Below, one piece after another: positions 53,064 to 61,435 of a stretch of 64,000 nucleotides of DNA (within the stretch, counting starts at the first letter, position 1; each line of letters opens with the position of its first letter). Both the position numbers and the translations under genes were made by a program. The stretch spans positions 1 to 64,000 of the forward strand of contig MEDZ01000010.1 of assembly GCA_001724275.1 (NCBI GenBank). Direction: 5' to 3'. The notes below the pieces were generated by a model. It was not told the DNA's origin. It saw only the letters and a list, made by a program, of their open reading frames with translations, and ran no database searches. This DNA is from Gemmatimonadetes bacterium SCN 70-22 (GTDB lineage: Bacteria > Gemmatimonadota > Gemmatimonadetes > Gemmatimonadales > Gemmatimonadaceae).

Positions 53064-55148
53064 ATGGGCGATCCAGGCGCGCATGCACGGCATACGCACG
53101 ACGCGCACGACGCGCACGACGCGCACGACGCGCACGACGCGCACGACGCGCACGACGCGCACGACGCGCACGACGCGCACGCCGGCCATTCGGTGGCGAT
53201 GTTCCGCGACAAGTTCTGGCTGTCGCTCGTGCTGACGCTCCCCACGCTCGCCTGGGGGCACATGCTCCAGAATGCGCTGGGCTACACCGCGCCGAGCGTT
53301 CCGGGGGCGCGGTACATCCCGCCGCTGTTCGGCACGGCGGTGTTCCTCTACGGCGGCCGGCCCTTTCTCCAGGGTGCCGCGCGCGAGATCCGCGACCGGC
53401 TGCCGGGCATGATGACGCTCATCGCGCTCGCGATCACGGTCGCCTTCGCGTTCAGCGCCGCCGTCCTTCTCGGCTTTCCCGGAATGCCGTTGTGGGAAGA
53501 GCTGGCGACGCTCGTCACCATCATGCTGCTCGGCCATTGGATGGAAATGCGCTCGATCAGTCAGGCGCAGGGGGCGCTTGGCGAACTGGCCAAGCTTCTC
53601 CCCGACGTCGCAACGCGCGTGCACGGCGAAGGCGCCGATGAGCAGTTCGAAGAGGTCGCCGTCGACGATCTCCGGATTGGCGACACGGTCCTTGTGCGAC
53701 CGGGCGCGAGCATCCCGGCAGATGGCGTGGTGCGCGCAGGGCAGAGCAGTGTGAACGAGGCCATGATCACGGGAGAGTCGGCGCCCGTGCACAAGACGCC
53801 TGGTGAGGCGGTCATTGCCGGCACCGTGAACGGCGCCGGTTCGCTCCGGGTGGAAGTCAGAGGCACCGGCGAGCGAACGGCTCTCGCTGGCATCATGCGG
53901 CTCGTACAGCAGGCGCAGGCATCGCGCTCTAGAGCGCAGGCGCTCGCCGACCGGGCTGCCAGCGGACTGACGTGGGTCGCGCTCGGCGCCGGCGCGGTGA
54001 CGCTCGTCGCATGGCTCCTCGCGGGTGCCACGGCTGCCACGGCCGTCGAGCGGCTTGTAACAGTGCTCGTCATTGCCTGCCCGCACGCGCTTGGCCTCGC
54101 GGTCCCGCTCGTCCTCGCAATCTCGACGACGCTCGGCGCGCGCGGCGGACTGCTGGTGCGCAACCGCCGCGGGCTGGAGGACGCGCGTAACCTGACCACC
54201 GTCGTCTTCGACAAGACCGGCACCCTCACACTTGGCCAGCACCGGGTTGTCGCCACCCGCGCTGCACCGGGCGTGGACGAGCGCGAGGCCCTCCGACTTG
54301 CCGCAGGCGTCGAGCGCGATGCTGAGCATCCGGTCGCGCGCGCCATCGTGACGAGCGCCCAGGAGGCAGGGCTCACGATTCCTGCATCGACCGGATTCGA
54401 GGCGATTCCCGGCCATGGGGTGCGCGCTACGGTCGCAGGGCGGCAGTTGGCAGCGGGCGGTCCGAACCTGCTGGCCAAGCTGGGGGTCACGCCGTCGCCC
54501 GATCTGGCGCAATTCGCGAGCGAGGCGGCGGGGCGCGGCCAGGGCGTGATCTACCTCGTTGAGGGTGCACGAGCGCTCGCGGCCTTCGCCGTGGCCGACG
54601 CCGTGCGTCCAGAATCCGCGGACGCGATCCGGCAACTTCACGAGGCCGGCATCGAGGTGGCGATGATGACCGGCGATGCGAGGGCCGTGGCGGAGGCTGT
54701 CGGTCACGAACTTGGCATCGACACCGTCTTCTCGCAGGTGCTGCCCGAGGACAAGGCGGGGCACATCGACCGGCTGCAGCGGCAAGGCAAGCGCGTGGCC
54801 ATGGTCGGCGATGGGGTGAACGATGCCCCCGCACTGGTGACCGCGGCGGTGGGCATTGCCGTCGGTGCGGGCACTGACGTCGCCGTGGAAGCAGGCGACA
54901 TCGTACTGGTGCGGAGTGACCCGCGCGACGTGCCGCGGATCATCAATCTGTCGCGCGTGAGCTACCGGAAGATGGTGCAGAACCTGTGGTGGGCGGCCGG
55001 CTACAACATCGTGGCGATCCCGCTCGCGGCTGGTGTACTTGCGCCTTGGGGCATCCTGCTCACCCCCGCCATGGGCGCCGTGCTCATGTCGCTCTCGACG
55101 ATCATCGTCGCCATCAACGCACAGCTGCTCCGGCGTGCCAGGCTGTAG
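53064..55148 (+). CDS. copB: Copper-exporting P1B-type ATPase, CopB-like, with His-rich tail
   Basis: 694 residues. Membrane motif CPH (VIACPHALG) of the P1B-3 subgroup (CopB, Cu(II)/Cu(I) export), phosphorylation site DKTGTLT, TGES actuator motif, HP in AEHPVARA, and GDGVNDAPAL. Instead of a CxxC metal-binding domain the N-terminus carries nine consecutive His-Asp-Ala triplets plus flanking His, typical in function of the His-rich tails of CopB proteins but unusually regular. It should remove copper from the cytoplasm. The start ATG lies just before the tail. It is the only clear metal-homeostasis gene of this cluster. Confidence 0.92.
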   Translation: MGDPGAHARHTHDAHDAHDAHDAHDAHDAHDAHDAHDAHAGHSVAMFRDKFWLSLVLTLPTLAWGHMLQNALGYTAPSVPGARYIPPLFGTAVFLYGGRPFLQGAAREIRDRLPGMMTLIALAITVAFAFSAAVLLGFPGMPLWEELATLVTIMLLGHWMEMRSISQAQGALGELAKLLPDVATRVHGEGADEQFEEVAVDDLRIGDTVLVRPGASIPADGVVRAGQSSVNEAMITGESAPVHKTPGEAVIAGTVNGAGSLRVEVRGTGERTALAGIMRLVQQAQASRSRAQALADRAASGLTWVALGAGAVTLVAWLLAGATAATAVERLVTVLVIACPHALGLAVPLVLAISTTLGARGGLLVRNRRGLEDARNLTTVVFDKTGTLTLGQHRVVATRAAPGVDEREALRLAAGVERDAEHPVARAIVTSAQEAGLTIPASTGFEAIPGHGVRATVAGRQLAAGGPNLLAKLGVTPSPDLAQFASEAAGRGQGVIYLVEGARALAAFAVADAVRPESADAIRQLHEAGIEVAMMTGDARAVAEAVGHELGIDTVFSQVLPEDKAGHIDRLQRQGKRVAMVGDGVNDAPALVTAAVGIAVGAGTDVAVEAGDIVLVRSDPRDVPRIINLSRVSYRKMVQNLWWAAGYNIVAIPLAAGVLAPWGILLTPAMGAVLMSLSTIIVAINAQLLRRARL
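53097..53177 (+). repeat. In-frame 9-bp tandem repeat, nine perfect copies (His-Asp-Ala)
   Basis: cacgacgcg is repeated nine times without change within the ATPase gene. Identical codons throughout indicate recent expansion by slippage. Confidence 0.97.
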
Positions 55149-55242
55149 GTGCTGGCGAGCGGTGGCAGGTCGGCCCGCTGCGGATTCGGCGTCCTCGGGC
55201 CGATGTGACCGAGACACCTGATATTTGCCCCATGTCAGTGTC

Positions 55243-55271
55243 TTGACATTGAATGTTATAACACATATTAT
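55243..55271 (+). promoter_or_regulatory. Strong sigma-70-type promoter upstream of DoxX gene
   Basis: TTGACA (55243-55248), a 17-base spacer and TATTAT (55266-55271). It is the closest match to the bacterial consensus in the window and lies in an AT-rich island. The spacer contains the palindrome TGTTATAACA. Confidence 0.75.
55254..55270. promoter_or_regulatory. Operator-like element, copy 1
   Basis: TGTTATAACACATATTA, repeated 105 bases downstream with two differences. It overlaps the promoter spacer and the -10 element, so binding would block transcription. Confidence 0.55.
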
Positions 55272-55358
55272 CCTGTTGTCGCTCGCGTTCTCCGCGACAA
55301 GCCGCGGAAGCACACAGCGATGCTGTCCTTCGGCGGGAGGCGGTTTCGGCCTTCTTGG

Positions 55359-55375
55359 TGTGATAACACTTATTA
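55359..55375. promoter_or_regulatory. Operator-like element, copy 2
   Basis: TGTGATAACACTTATTA matches the element at 55254 in 15 of 17 positions and lies 66 bases before the DoxX start. Confidence 0.55.
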
Positions 55376-55440
55376 ACGCATCACGTTCATCCTCTCTCGG
55401 CCATCTCTTCATGGCCATCCCCCATACCAGAAATCCCATC

Positions 55441-55905
55441 ATGCGTCCGCTTCAGCTTACCGCTACTCGCAGGCTCGACTTTGGTCTCCTCCTGCTCCGC
55501 GTCGTGGCGGGGATAGTCTTCGCCGCCCACGGCGGTCAGAAGCTCTTCGTCATCGGCCTCTCCGGCGTCGTCGGCGCGTTCGGCCAGATGGGCGTTCCGC
55601 TTCCGAGCGTCACCGGCCCGCTCGTCGCGCTCCTGGAGTTCTTCGGTGGACTCGCGCTCATCGCGGGGCTCCTGACGCGCCTTGTCGGCCTTGGCCTGGC
55701 GGTCACGATGCTCGGCGCGCTCTTCATGGTGCACCTCACGGCGGGATTCTTCGCGCCGAACGGCATCGAGTTCGTGCTCACGCTCGCGTCGGTCGCTGCC
55801 ACACTGGCCATCACCGGCGGCGGCCGCTACGCGGCGGACGTGCTCGTCGCGCGCCGCCCGAACGGCGGGTCCCGGGAATCGCGGCCGCTCCGTAACGCCG
55901 CCTGA
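55441..55905 (+). CDS. DoxX family membrane protein
   Basis: 154 residues, four membrane helices. Family features: LLLLRVVAGIVFAAHGGQKL, GPLVALLEFFGGLALIAGLLTR and AGFFAPNGIEFVLTLASVAATL. DoxX proteins are small quinone-interacting or redox-linked membrane proteins; in mycobacteria a DoxX homologue partners with superoxide dismutase and a thiol transferase. The start ATG at 55441 fits the family; there is no clear ribosome-binding site. Its strong upstream promoter suggests it heads a unit with the next genes. Confidence 0.88.
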   Translation: MRPLQLTATRRLDFGLLLLRVVAGIVFAAHGGQKLFVIGLSGVVGAFGQMGVPLPSVTGPLVALLEFFGGLALIAGLLTRLVGLGLAVTMLGALFMVHLTAGFFAPNGIEFVLTLASVAATLAITGGGRYAADVLVARRPNGGSRESRPLRNAA

Positions 55906-55956
55906 TCGTCGCGCCCCGCGCCTCGCTCGACCATCCCTTCCACAGGAGTACCTCTC

Positions 55957-56616
55957 ATGCAGGTCCTCATCATCGGCACCGGCAGCATGGGCCGCGGCAT
56001 CGCGACACGACTCATCGCCGGCGGCAACGACGTCACGCTCTTCGACCAATCACCGGATGCGGCACGCACACTTGCCGTGCAGCTGCAGGGCGCTGTGCCG
56101 GGGACCAACGTGGCGGTCGCCGCAGGCGCGGCGGACGCTGTGCGAGAGAGCCACGTCGTGATCCTTGCGACCCCGTACGACGGAACTCTCGAAATCGCCC
56201 GCGAACTCCGCAAGGCACTCGACGACAAGGTCGTCGTCGACATCTCGAATCCGCTGAACGCCACGTACGACGCCCTCGTCACGTCGCCGTCAACCTCCGC
56301 GGCTGAGACGATCCGGGCCGTGCTGCCCAGCAGCGCGAAGCTCGTCAAGGCCTTCAACACCACCTTTGCCGGGACGCTCGTTGCCGGCGAGGTCGCTGGG
56401 ATGCCGCTCGATGTTCTCATCGCGGGCGACGACGACGGCGCAAAGAGCAAGGTGGCCGATCTGGTTCGCGGCGGCGGCATGATCCCGATCGACGTCGGCG
56501 CCCTGGAGCGCGCGCGGCAGCTCGAGGCGCTGGGGCTGCTCGGCATCACGCTGCAGGGTCGCCTCGGCACGGGATTCATGAGCGGCTGGAAGCTCGTGAT
56601 GCCGAAGGGCAGTTGA
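55957..56616 (+). CDS. NADP-binding oxidoreductase, F420-dependent NADP reductase family
   Basis: 219 residues with an AGGAG ribosome-binding site. N-terminal Rossmann fold IIGTGSMGRGIATRLIAGG, VVVDISNPLN and VKAFNTTFAGTLVAGEVAGMP are diagnostic of the NPDR/F420-reductase family (COG2085). Whether F420 is used is unknown; many members in bacteria without F420 bind only NADP(H). A redox role in the surrounding stress cluster is likely. Confidence 0.87.
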   Translation: MQVLIIGTGSMGRGIATRLIAGGNDVTLFDQSPDAARTLAVQLQGAVPGTNVAVAAGAADAVRESHVVILATPYDGTLEIARELRKALDDKVVVDISNPLNATYDALVTSPSTSAAETIRAVLPSSAKLVKAFNTTFAGTLVAGEVAGMPLDVLIAGDDDGAKSKVADLVRGGGMIPIDVGALERARQLEALGLLGITLQGRLGTGFMSGWKLVMPKGS

Positions 56617-56672
56617 TCGGGTTCCACCCACTCGACAGCGTGCGCCCACTCACTTCATCAAGGAGATGCATC

Positions 56673-57443
56673 ATGCTCGACGGCAAGATTGCAATCGTCA
56701 CTGGCGCCGGCTCGGGTCTCGGCGAGGCCATTTCCCTTGCGTTCGCGAAGAACGGTGCGACCGTGGTGCTCGCGGACGTCGACACTGACGGTGCAGGGCG
56801 CGTGCTGCGACAGATCCAGGAGCGAGGCGGTAGCGGGCGAGTCGCCAAGACCGACGTCTCGAAGCCCGACGCGGCCAAGGCCCTCGTCGACATCGCGGTG
56901 ACGCAGTTCGGCCGACTCGACATCGCCGTGAACAACGCCGGAATCGGTGGCCCCACTGCGCCAGTGGGCGAGTACCCTATCGATCAGTGGGACAGGATCA
57001 TCGCCACCAACCTGTCGGGCATATTCTACGGGATGCACTTCCAGATCCCCGCGATGCTGGCCGCCGGTGGCGGCGCGATCGTGAACATGGCATCGATCGC
57101 CGGCACGGTCGGTCTTGCTCACGCCAGCGGCTACTCTGCCGCGAAGCACGGCGTCGTTGGCCTCACCAAGACCGCAGCGGTCGAGTACGGTGCGCATGGC
57201 ATCCGTGTCAACGCCGTCGGGCCCGGGTTCATCAAGACCCCATTGCTCGGCAAGCGAGCGGTGATGGACACCAGCGGCGCCACCGCGGACAGCGAGATGC
57301 AGGCGCTCGCCGCGCTCCACCCGATGAACCGTTTGGGTGAGGCACACGAAGTTGCCGAACTCGTCCTCTTCCTCGCCTCCGAGCGGGCGTCGTTCATCAC
57401 CGGCGCCTACTACAACATCGACGGCGGCTATCTGGCCCGATAG
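56673..57443 (+). CDS. Short-chain dehydrogenase/reductase (SDR), copy A
   Basis: 256 residues, AAGGAG ribosome-binding site. TGAGSGLG cofactor loop, NNAG, catalytic Ser in NMASIAG, YSAAK (Tyr and Lys), and a C-terminal FITGAYYNIDGGYLAR. A classical SDR. The Asp after the second strand (LADVDTD) favours NAD(H). Substrate unknown. It is closely related to copy B downstream, which suggests a tandem duplication followed by divergence. Confidence 0.9.
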   Translation: MLDGKIAIVTGAGSGLGEAISLAFAKNGATVVLADVDTDGAGRVLRQIQERGGSGRVAKTDVSKPDAAKALVDIAVTQFGRLDIAVNNAGIGGPTAPVGEYPIDQWDRIIATNLSGIFYGMHFQIPAMLAAGGGAIVNMASIAGTVGLAHASGYSAAKHGVVGLTKTAAVEYGAHGIRVNAVGPGFIKTPLLGKRAVMDTSGATADSEMQALAALHPMNRLGEAHEVAELVLFLASERASFITGAYYNIDGGYLAR

Positions 57444-57712
57444 ATACCGCGAACGAAGCGAAGGCGCGTCGCGTCACGACCAGGCGCTGGTGTGAGGCGA
57501 CGTGCCTGCTTCTTTCGCCGGCGGCGTGGCGATGGACCGCGAGGGATCACCGCCGCGGGATGAAGCGTTCATTCCCGGGTGGGTGTTCGCTGGGGCCGTG
57601 GGCAGTCGCCGGACATTCGACTCGACGATGCCCGCCGGGCCTTGGCCTGCAGCGGCCCTGAGAACATCCGCTTCGCCGATCATGGTTACCCCCACACACG
57701 AGGGAGCTCACG

Positions 57713-58468
57713 ATGAAAGGACTTTCCGGAAAGGTCGCGATCGTCACCGGCGGAGGCTCCGGCCTCGGCGAGGCGATCGGCAAGCGGTTCGCGAAGGAGA
57801 ACGTGAAGGTCGTGCTGTCCGACATCAAGCTCGACGCGGCCGAGCGCGTGGCGCGCGAGATCACCAGCGCGGGCGGTACGGCAAGCGCGATCCAGCACGA
57901 CACCGCGCGCGCGTCCGACTCGGAGAAGGTCGTGGACTTTGCGGTCAAGACCTACGGCGCGCTGCACTATGCCGTCAACAACGCGGGAATTGGCGGTGCG
58001 CAGGCGCCGGCGGGCGAGGTCGATCTCGCCGATTGGGACCGCGTCATCGACATCAACCTGAACGGCGTGCTGTACGGGATGCGATACCAGATTCCCGCCA
58101 TGCTGCGGGCGGGGGCACGCGAATCCGCGATCGTCAACATGGCGTCGATTCATGGCGCCGTGGCCGCCATCGGCAACGCGGCTTACACGGCTGCAAAGCA
58201 CGGCGTGGTGGGGCTGACGCGGAACGCGGCCGCCGAGTACGGACCGCAGGGGCTGCGGATCAACAGCGTCGGGCCGGCCTACATCGAGACGCCGTTGCTC
58301 GCGGGGCTCCCGCCGGAGCACAAGGCGGCGCTCGTGGGAAAGCACCCGTTGGGCCGCCTCGGCCAGCCGGATGAGGTGGCGCCACTCGTCTGCTTTCTCC
58401 TCTCGGCGGAAGCCTCGTTCATGACCGGCGGGTACTACCTGGTCGACGGAGGGTACACCACGGTGTGA
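57713..58468 (+). CDS. Short-chain dehydrogenase/reductase (SDR), copy B
   Basis: 251 residues with a GAGGGAG ribosome-binding site. [33 protein letters not shown] and [13 protein letters not shown]. The segments [18 protein letters not shown] and [10 protein letters not shown] are also found nearly unchanged in copy A, so the two are paralogues. Substrate unknown. The 269-base gap between the copies holds no recognisable gene. Confidence 0.9.
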   Translation: MKGLSGKVAIVTGGGSGLGEAIGKRFAKENVKVVLSDIKLDAAERVAREITSAGGTASAIQHDTARASDSEKVVDFAVKTYGALHYAVNNAGIGGAQAPAGEVDLADWDRVIDINLNGVLYGMRYQIPAMLRAGARESAIVNMASIHGAVAAIGNAAYTAAKHGVVGLTRNAAAEYGPQGLRINSVGPAYIETPLLAGLPPEHKAALVGKHPLGRLGQPDEVAPLVCFLLSAEASFMTGGYYLVDGGYTTV

Positions 58469-58490
58469 GTCCAGGCGGATACTCCCCCGG

Positions 58491-59051
58491 CTATCGTCGG
58501 TCGTTGATCGGCGGAGCCGGGTCGGGAGTGCCGTTGGGGCCGTTCTGCGCCCCGACCGGCTCACGCCAGTTGGAGGTCCGGCAAGAATTGTCGCAGAACG
58601 GCACCTGACGGCTGAGCGCGCACCGGCACAGCGACACGCGGGTGTCGCGACGCAGCACGGAGCCGTCGAGCGCGCGAATCTCGATGTCGCCGCGTGCGTA
58701 GAGCGGCCCGTTCCGGATCGGCGTCAGCGTCGTCGGCCGGTCGGGCTGTTCCTGCGCGCCGGCGTCGTGCCGGACGAAGTGGAGCGCACCAGACGGGCAG
58801 CGTAGCACTGTCGTGGCGATGTCGTCGGGTGACGCGGCCGTCGGATCAATCCATGGGCGGCGCCTGGGGTCGAACACCGCGTGGAGCGCCCGCGCGCAGT
58901 ACCCGCTGTGAATGCAGCGTGAGGCGTACCACTGCACGGTGATGTCGGCCGTCCGGTACTCACGCGTCAGGTCGGGGGCTGGGTACGGGGCCTCGGGCGC
59001 CGGCACCGCCTCCGCGCCCCCCGCATCGGCTCCAATGTCGTCTGTGCTCAT
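58491..59051 (-). CDS. Iron-sulfur protein: single-cluster ferredoxin-like domain plus CDGSH-like domain
   Basis: 186 residues. The first domain (about 35-95, with ASRCIHSGYCARAL and LRCPSGAL) matches the small divergent 4Fe-4S domain Fer4_19. The second is CDGSH-like: LCRCALSRQVPFCDNSC. In normal CDGSH proteins the cluster ligands are three Cys and one His (PFCDGSH); here the His position is Cys, giving a four-cysteine site, which in mitoNEET mutants changes cluster stability and potential. The nucleotide sequence reads TGC at this codon. Role is probably electron transfer in the redox cluster. Confidence 0.85.
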   Translation of the reverse strand: MSTDDIGADAGGAEAVPAPEAPYPAPDLTREYRTADITVQWYASRCIHSGYCARALHAVFDPRRRPWIDPTAASPDDIATTVLRCPSGALHFVRHDAGAQEQPDRPTTLTPIRNGPLYARGDIEIRALDGSVLRRDTRVSLCRCALSRQVPFCDNSCRTSNWREPVGAQNGPNGTPDPAPPINDRR

Positions 59052-59604
59052 GGCCGCGCCGCCGGAGTCCTGCGGGCGAACTCGAATGTGGTAGCGATCG
59101 AGCGATCGAATGGCTCGTCATCGCCGATCTGTAAGATGCATGCGTCATCGTCTCTGAGCCGCCCTCCCGGAAGAGCGCGCGGCGGTCGTGAGGCCGCTCC
59201 TTCGCTGGTCGTGCGGAGCGGCGCCCGGCAATTGTTGTCCAGTAGACGATGCTGACGAGTCCGCTGCGATTGCGGCGGCTGCAAGTTAGGGGAAATATCC
59301 TTTCCGCGGCGAGATCGGGCACCCGTCTTCGGTGATTGGCAGTGCAACGGGATCTCGCTCGGGGAGAGTGGCTTGTTGTTTTCCGACGGTGTGTCGCGTC
59401 GGAGGGTCAGCGAGATGAAACCAGCGCTCCAAGTCCGCGCAGCGCTGCATGGCGAACGGCGGACGCAAGCACTGACGATTTCGGACCCGGGCCGGCTTGA
59501 CTCCCGCCGCCAGGATTCGCACTGTAGCGACCACGGAGAACATCCGGGGAATGGGTACTCACGACACCGTGGCGCCCATGGCAGGCACTTTGGTCCTCCC
59601 GCCC
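59052..59604. other. Intergenic region between divergent genes
   Basis: About 550 bases. An open frame on the - strand ends in FEFARRTPAARP with a stop overlapping the Fe-S protein start, but has no recognised family. A slightly AT-rich patch (59280-59305) could be a promoter. Nothing else is supported. Confidence 0.4.
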
Positions 59605-60675
59605 ATGGAAATCCCGCCCGCATGCAGGCTGTCCGTTGTCGTCTGCCTGGTGGTCGCCGCGCGGCCGTTCGTCGGCTTGGCACAGACGCGACCCGGGACG
59701 CCGGTGCAGCCGACCACGATCCGCCGGACGGCCGACCGCGCTATCTCACTCATCCCGATCCGCTCGATCGGGTCCGAGCACGGGGAGTGGGATGCCTTCG
59801 GCCGCATCGCCCAGGTGGCGATCCGCCGCGACGGCTCCCTCGTTGTTCTCGACCCGTCCATCCCGGCGGTGCTCCTCTTCGGCCCGGATGGACGGTACCG
59901 GCAGAGCATGGCACGCAAGGGCGACGGTCCGGGCGAAGTGCGCGCGCCCGCGTACGTGGCGAACATCCGCGGCGACAGCCTCGTCGTCTTTGACGCCGGA
60001 CATCGACGAGGGCTCGTCTACGACGCCGCCCTCCGCTATGTGCGGACGATTCGCTTCCCGCCTCATCTCGCGATTCGCCGTCTTATCTACGACTCCACCG
60101 CCGACCGGCTGCTCGCCTCCGGGTTCGGCCCCGGGGAGAAGTTCGGCGTGCACGCGCTTGCGCTGGATGGCACGCTCCTGGACCGGTATGTCCCGACCCC
60201 CAGCCGCCCGGAGTTGCTCGGCTTCCAGACCTCGTTCCTCGCCGGATTCGTCGCTCCGTGGCGCGACGGCGGCTTCGTCTTCGCCGACCAGTCCCCCTAC
60301 CGCCTGCGCTTCTACGACGCGCGCGGGCGTGAGCGGCGACGGTGCGTCATGGACCCGGACCCTACCGACGACCCGGCGCAATTCGTATTCGCCCGAGGGA
60401 TCACCATGGGCGTGCGCAACGTGAGCGCATGGAAGCACGTCGCGGGGATCCTTCTCATCCCGGGTGAGCGCACGCCGACGTACATCGTGCCCGTGATGAC
60501 GGGGCGGGAGGGGCGACAATATTGGGATTTCGTCACTGAGTCGTGTGAACGCATCGCGCGCTTCACGGGACCGACGTCGTGGTATTACCCGTCCGCCATC
60601 GCCGGTGATGCGGTGGCGATCGTGGACTGGGGTGAGGTGCCGATGGTGCACCTCGCGCGGCTGCAGCTGCGCTGA
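59605..60675 (+). CDS. Secreted six-bladed beta-propeller (NHL-like) protein
   Basis: 356 residues. Signal peptide LSVVVCLVVAARPFVGLAQ. The mature protein shows propeller-blade repeats: AFGRIAQVAIRRDGSLVVLDPSIPAVLLF, ANIRGDSLVVFDAGHRRGLVYD and FADQSPYRLRFYDARGRE. The GEV segment in KGDGPGEVRAP is common in the 6-bladed 'NHL' proteins of Bacteroidota and Gemmatimonadota-like genomes. Function unknown. Upstream ATGs at 59551 and 59578 are possible; 59605 gives the best signal peptide. Confidence 0.75.
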   Translation: MEIPPACRLSVVVCLVVAARPFVGLAQTRPGTPVQPTTIRRTADRAISLIPIRSIGSEHGEWDAFGRIAQVAIRRDGSLVVLDPSIPAVLLFGPDGRYRQSMARKGDGPGEVRAPAYVANIRGDSLVVFDAGHRRGLVYDAALRYVRTIRFPPHLAIRRLIYDSTADRLLASGFGPGEKFGVHALALDGTLLDRYVPTPSRPELLGFQTSFLAGFVAPWRDGGFVFADQSPYRLRFYDARGRERRRCVMDPDPTDDPAQFVFARGITMGVRNVSAWKHVAGILLIPGERTPTYIVPVMTGREGRQYWDFVTESCERIARFTGPTSWYYPSAIAGDAVAIVDWGEVPMVHLARLQLR

Positions 60676-60825
60676 CCACGCCGACAGACGTATCAGGTCG
60701 TGCCGCTCCGTGGCAGGGGGGTAACTCGCTTGCCTGGTGTCGGGGGCCGTGTCGTTGACGACCCACCAAGGGGGCGGCCGCGTTCTCCAGAGTCACGCTG
60801 TGGAGCGGCCACGAAAGACGCCGAG

Positions 60826-61143
60826 ATGGACCTCGTGAAGTGCACGCTCGACGCGTTCGTCTTGAAGACGCTGAGTGGGGGGCCGCGCCACGGTTGCAGC
60901 ATCGCCCGCCGGATTCGCGAAACCTCCGACGAGACGCTGGTGGTGGAGGATCGCGCGCTCTACCTCGCGCTGTATCGCCTGGCGGAGCGGGGGCTGGTCG
61001 AGAGCGAGTGGGGCTACTCGGAAAACCGTCGCCGCGCGAAGTGCTATCAGCTTCCTTCCGCTGCGCGCCGGGTGCTTCAATGCAGAAATCCGGTTTCACC
61101 TAGAGCGTCGGATCGCCGACCTCCTGAGCGGCGGTTCCTCTGA
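60826..61143 (+). CDS. PadR-family regulator with altered C-terminus
   Basis: 105 residues. The PadR winged-helix is intact: LDAFVLKTLSGGPRHGCSIARRI, VEDRALYLALYRLAERGLVESEWG and ENRRRAKCYQL. After residue 84 the family's C-terminal helix is missing and the sequence turns into a short basic tail; another frame at this point matches the N-terminal domain of an ADOP-type ABC permease. A deletion that joined padR to its usual neighbour gene is the likely cause, so the regulator may be non-functional. In related genomes PadR of this type stands directly before an ADOP permease gene. Confidence 0.72.
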   Translation: MDLVKCTLDAFVLKTLSGGPRHGCSIARRIRETSDETLVVEDRALYLALYRLAERGLVESEWGYSENRRRAKCYQLPSAARRVLQCRNPVSPRASDRRPPERRFL

Positions 61144-61345
61144 GGCGGGCGCGCGTCGGACCGCCGAGCTCGAGTTCGGTGAGATCGAGGCGGCACGGGC
61201 CGAGCTCGCCGCCGTCGACCGCCGTGTCGGGCGCCGCCGAGGGTGAGGCGTCAGGCGAGACGCGCTGTCCCAGGATGCGACCTTCGCCGTGCGCGCGCTG
61301 CGGCGGTTTGCCTCGATCCCGCGTGGCGCGCCCGTCTCCTGCATC
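61083..61345 (+). pseudogene. Remnant of ADOP-type ABC transporter permease
   Basis: One frame reads AEIRFHLERRIADLLSGGSS and then TAELEFGEIEAARAELAAVD, corresponding to the N-terminal MacB-like cytoplasmic segment of acidobacterial duplicated orphan permeases. After a stop at 61246 a second frame reads RRDALSQDATFAVRALRRFA, which matches the next conserved stretch before the first membrane helix. The rest of the about 800-residue gene is absent. So the gene has lost its start, is frameshifted and is truncated. Confidence 0.7.
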
Positions 61346-61435
61346 GGGATTCAGCGGACCGCGTCGGTGTGGAGCCCTAGCGAGCGCAGCGCCCCTTCCC
61401 GAGTCGCCACGCGAGGCAGGCGCACCAGATCGCCC

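Noticed and set aside
59048-59683. Open frame of 211 codons on the - strand upstream of the Fe-S protein
   Set aside because: Composition is Arg/Ser/Pro-rich and lacks any recognisable domain; the stop/start overlap can be chance.
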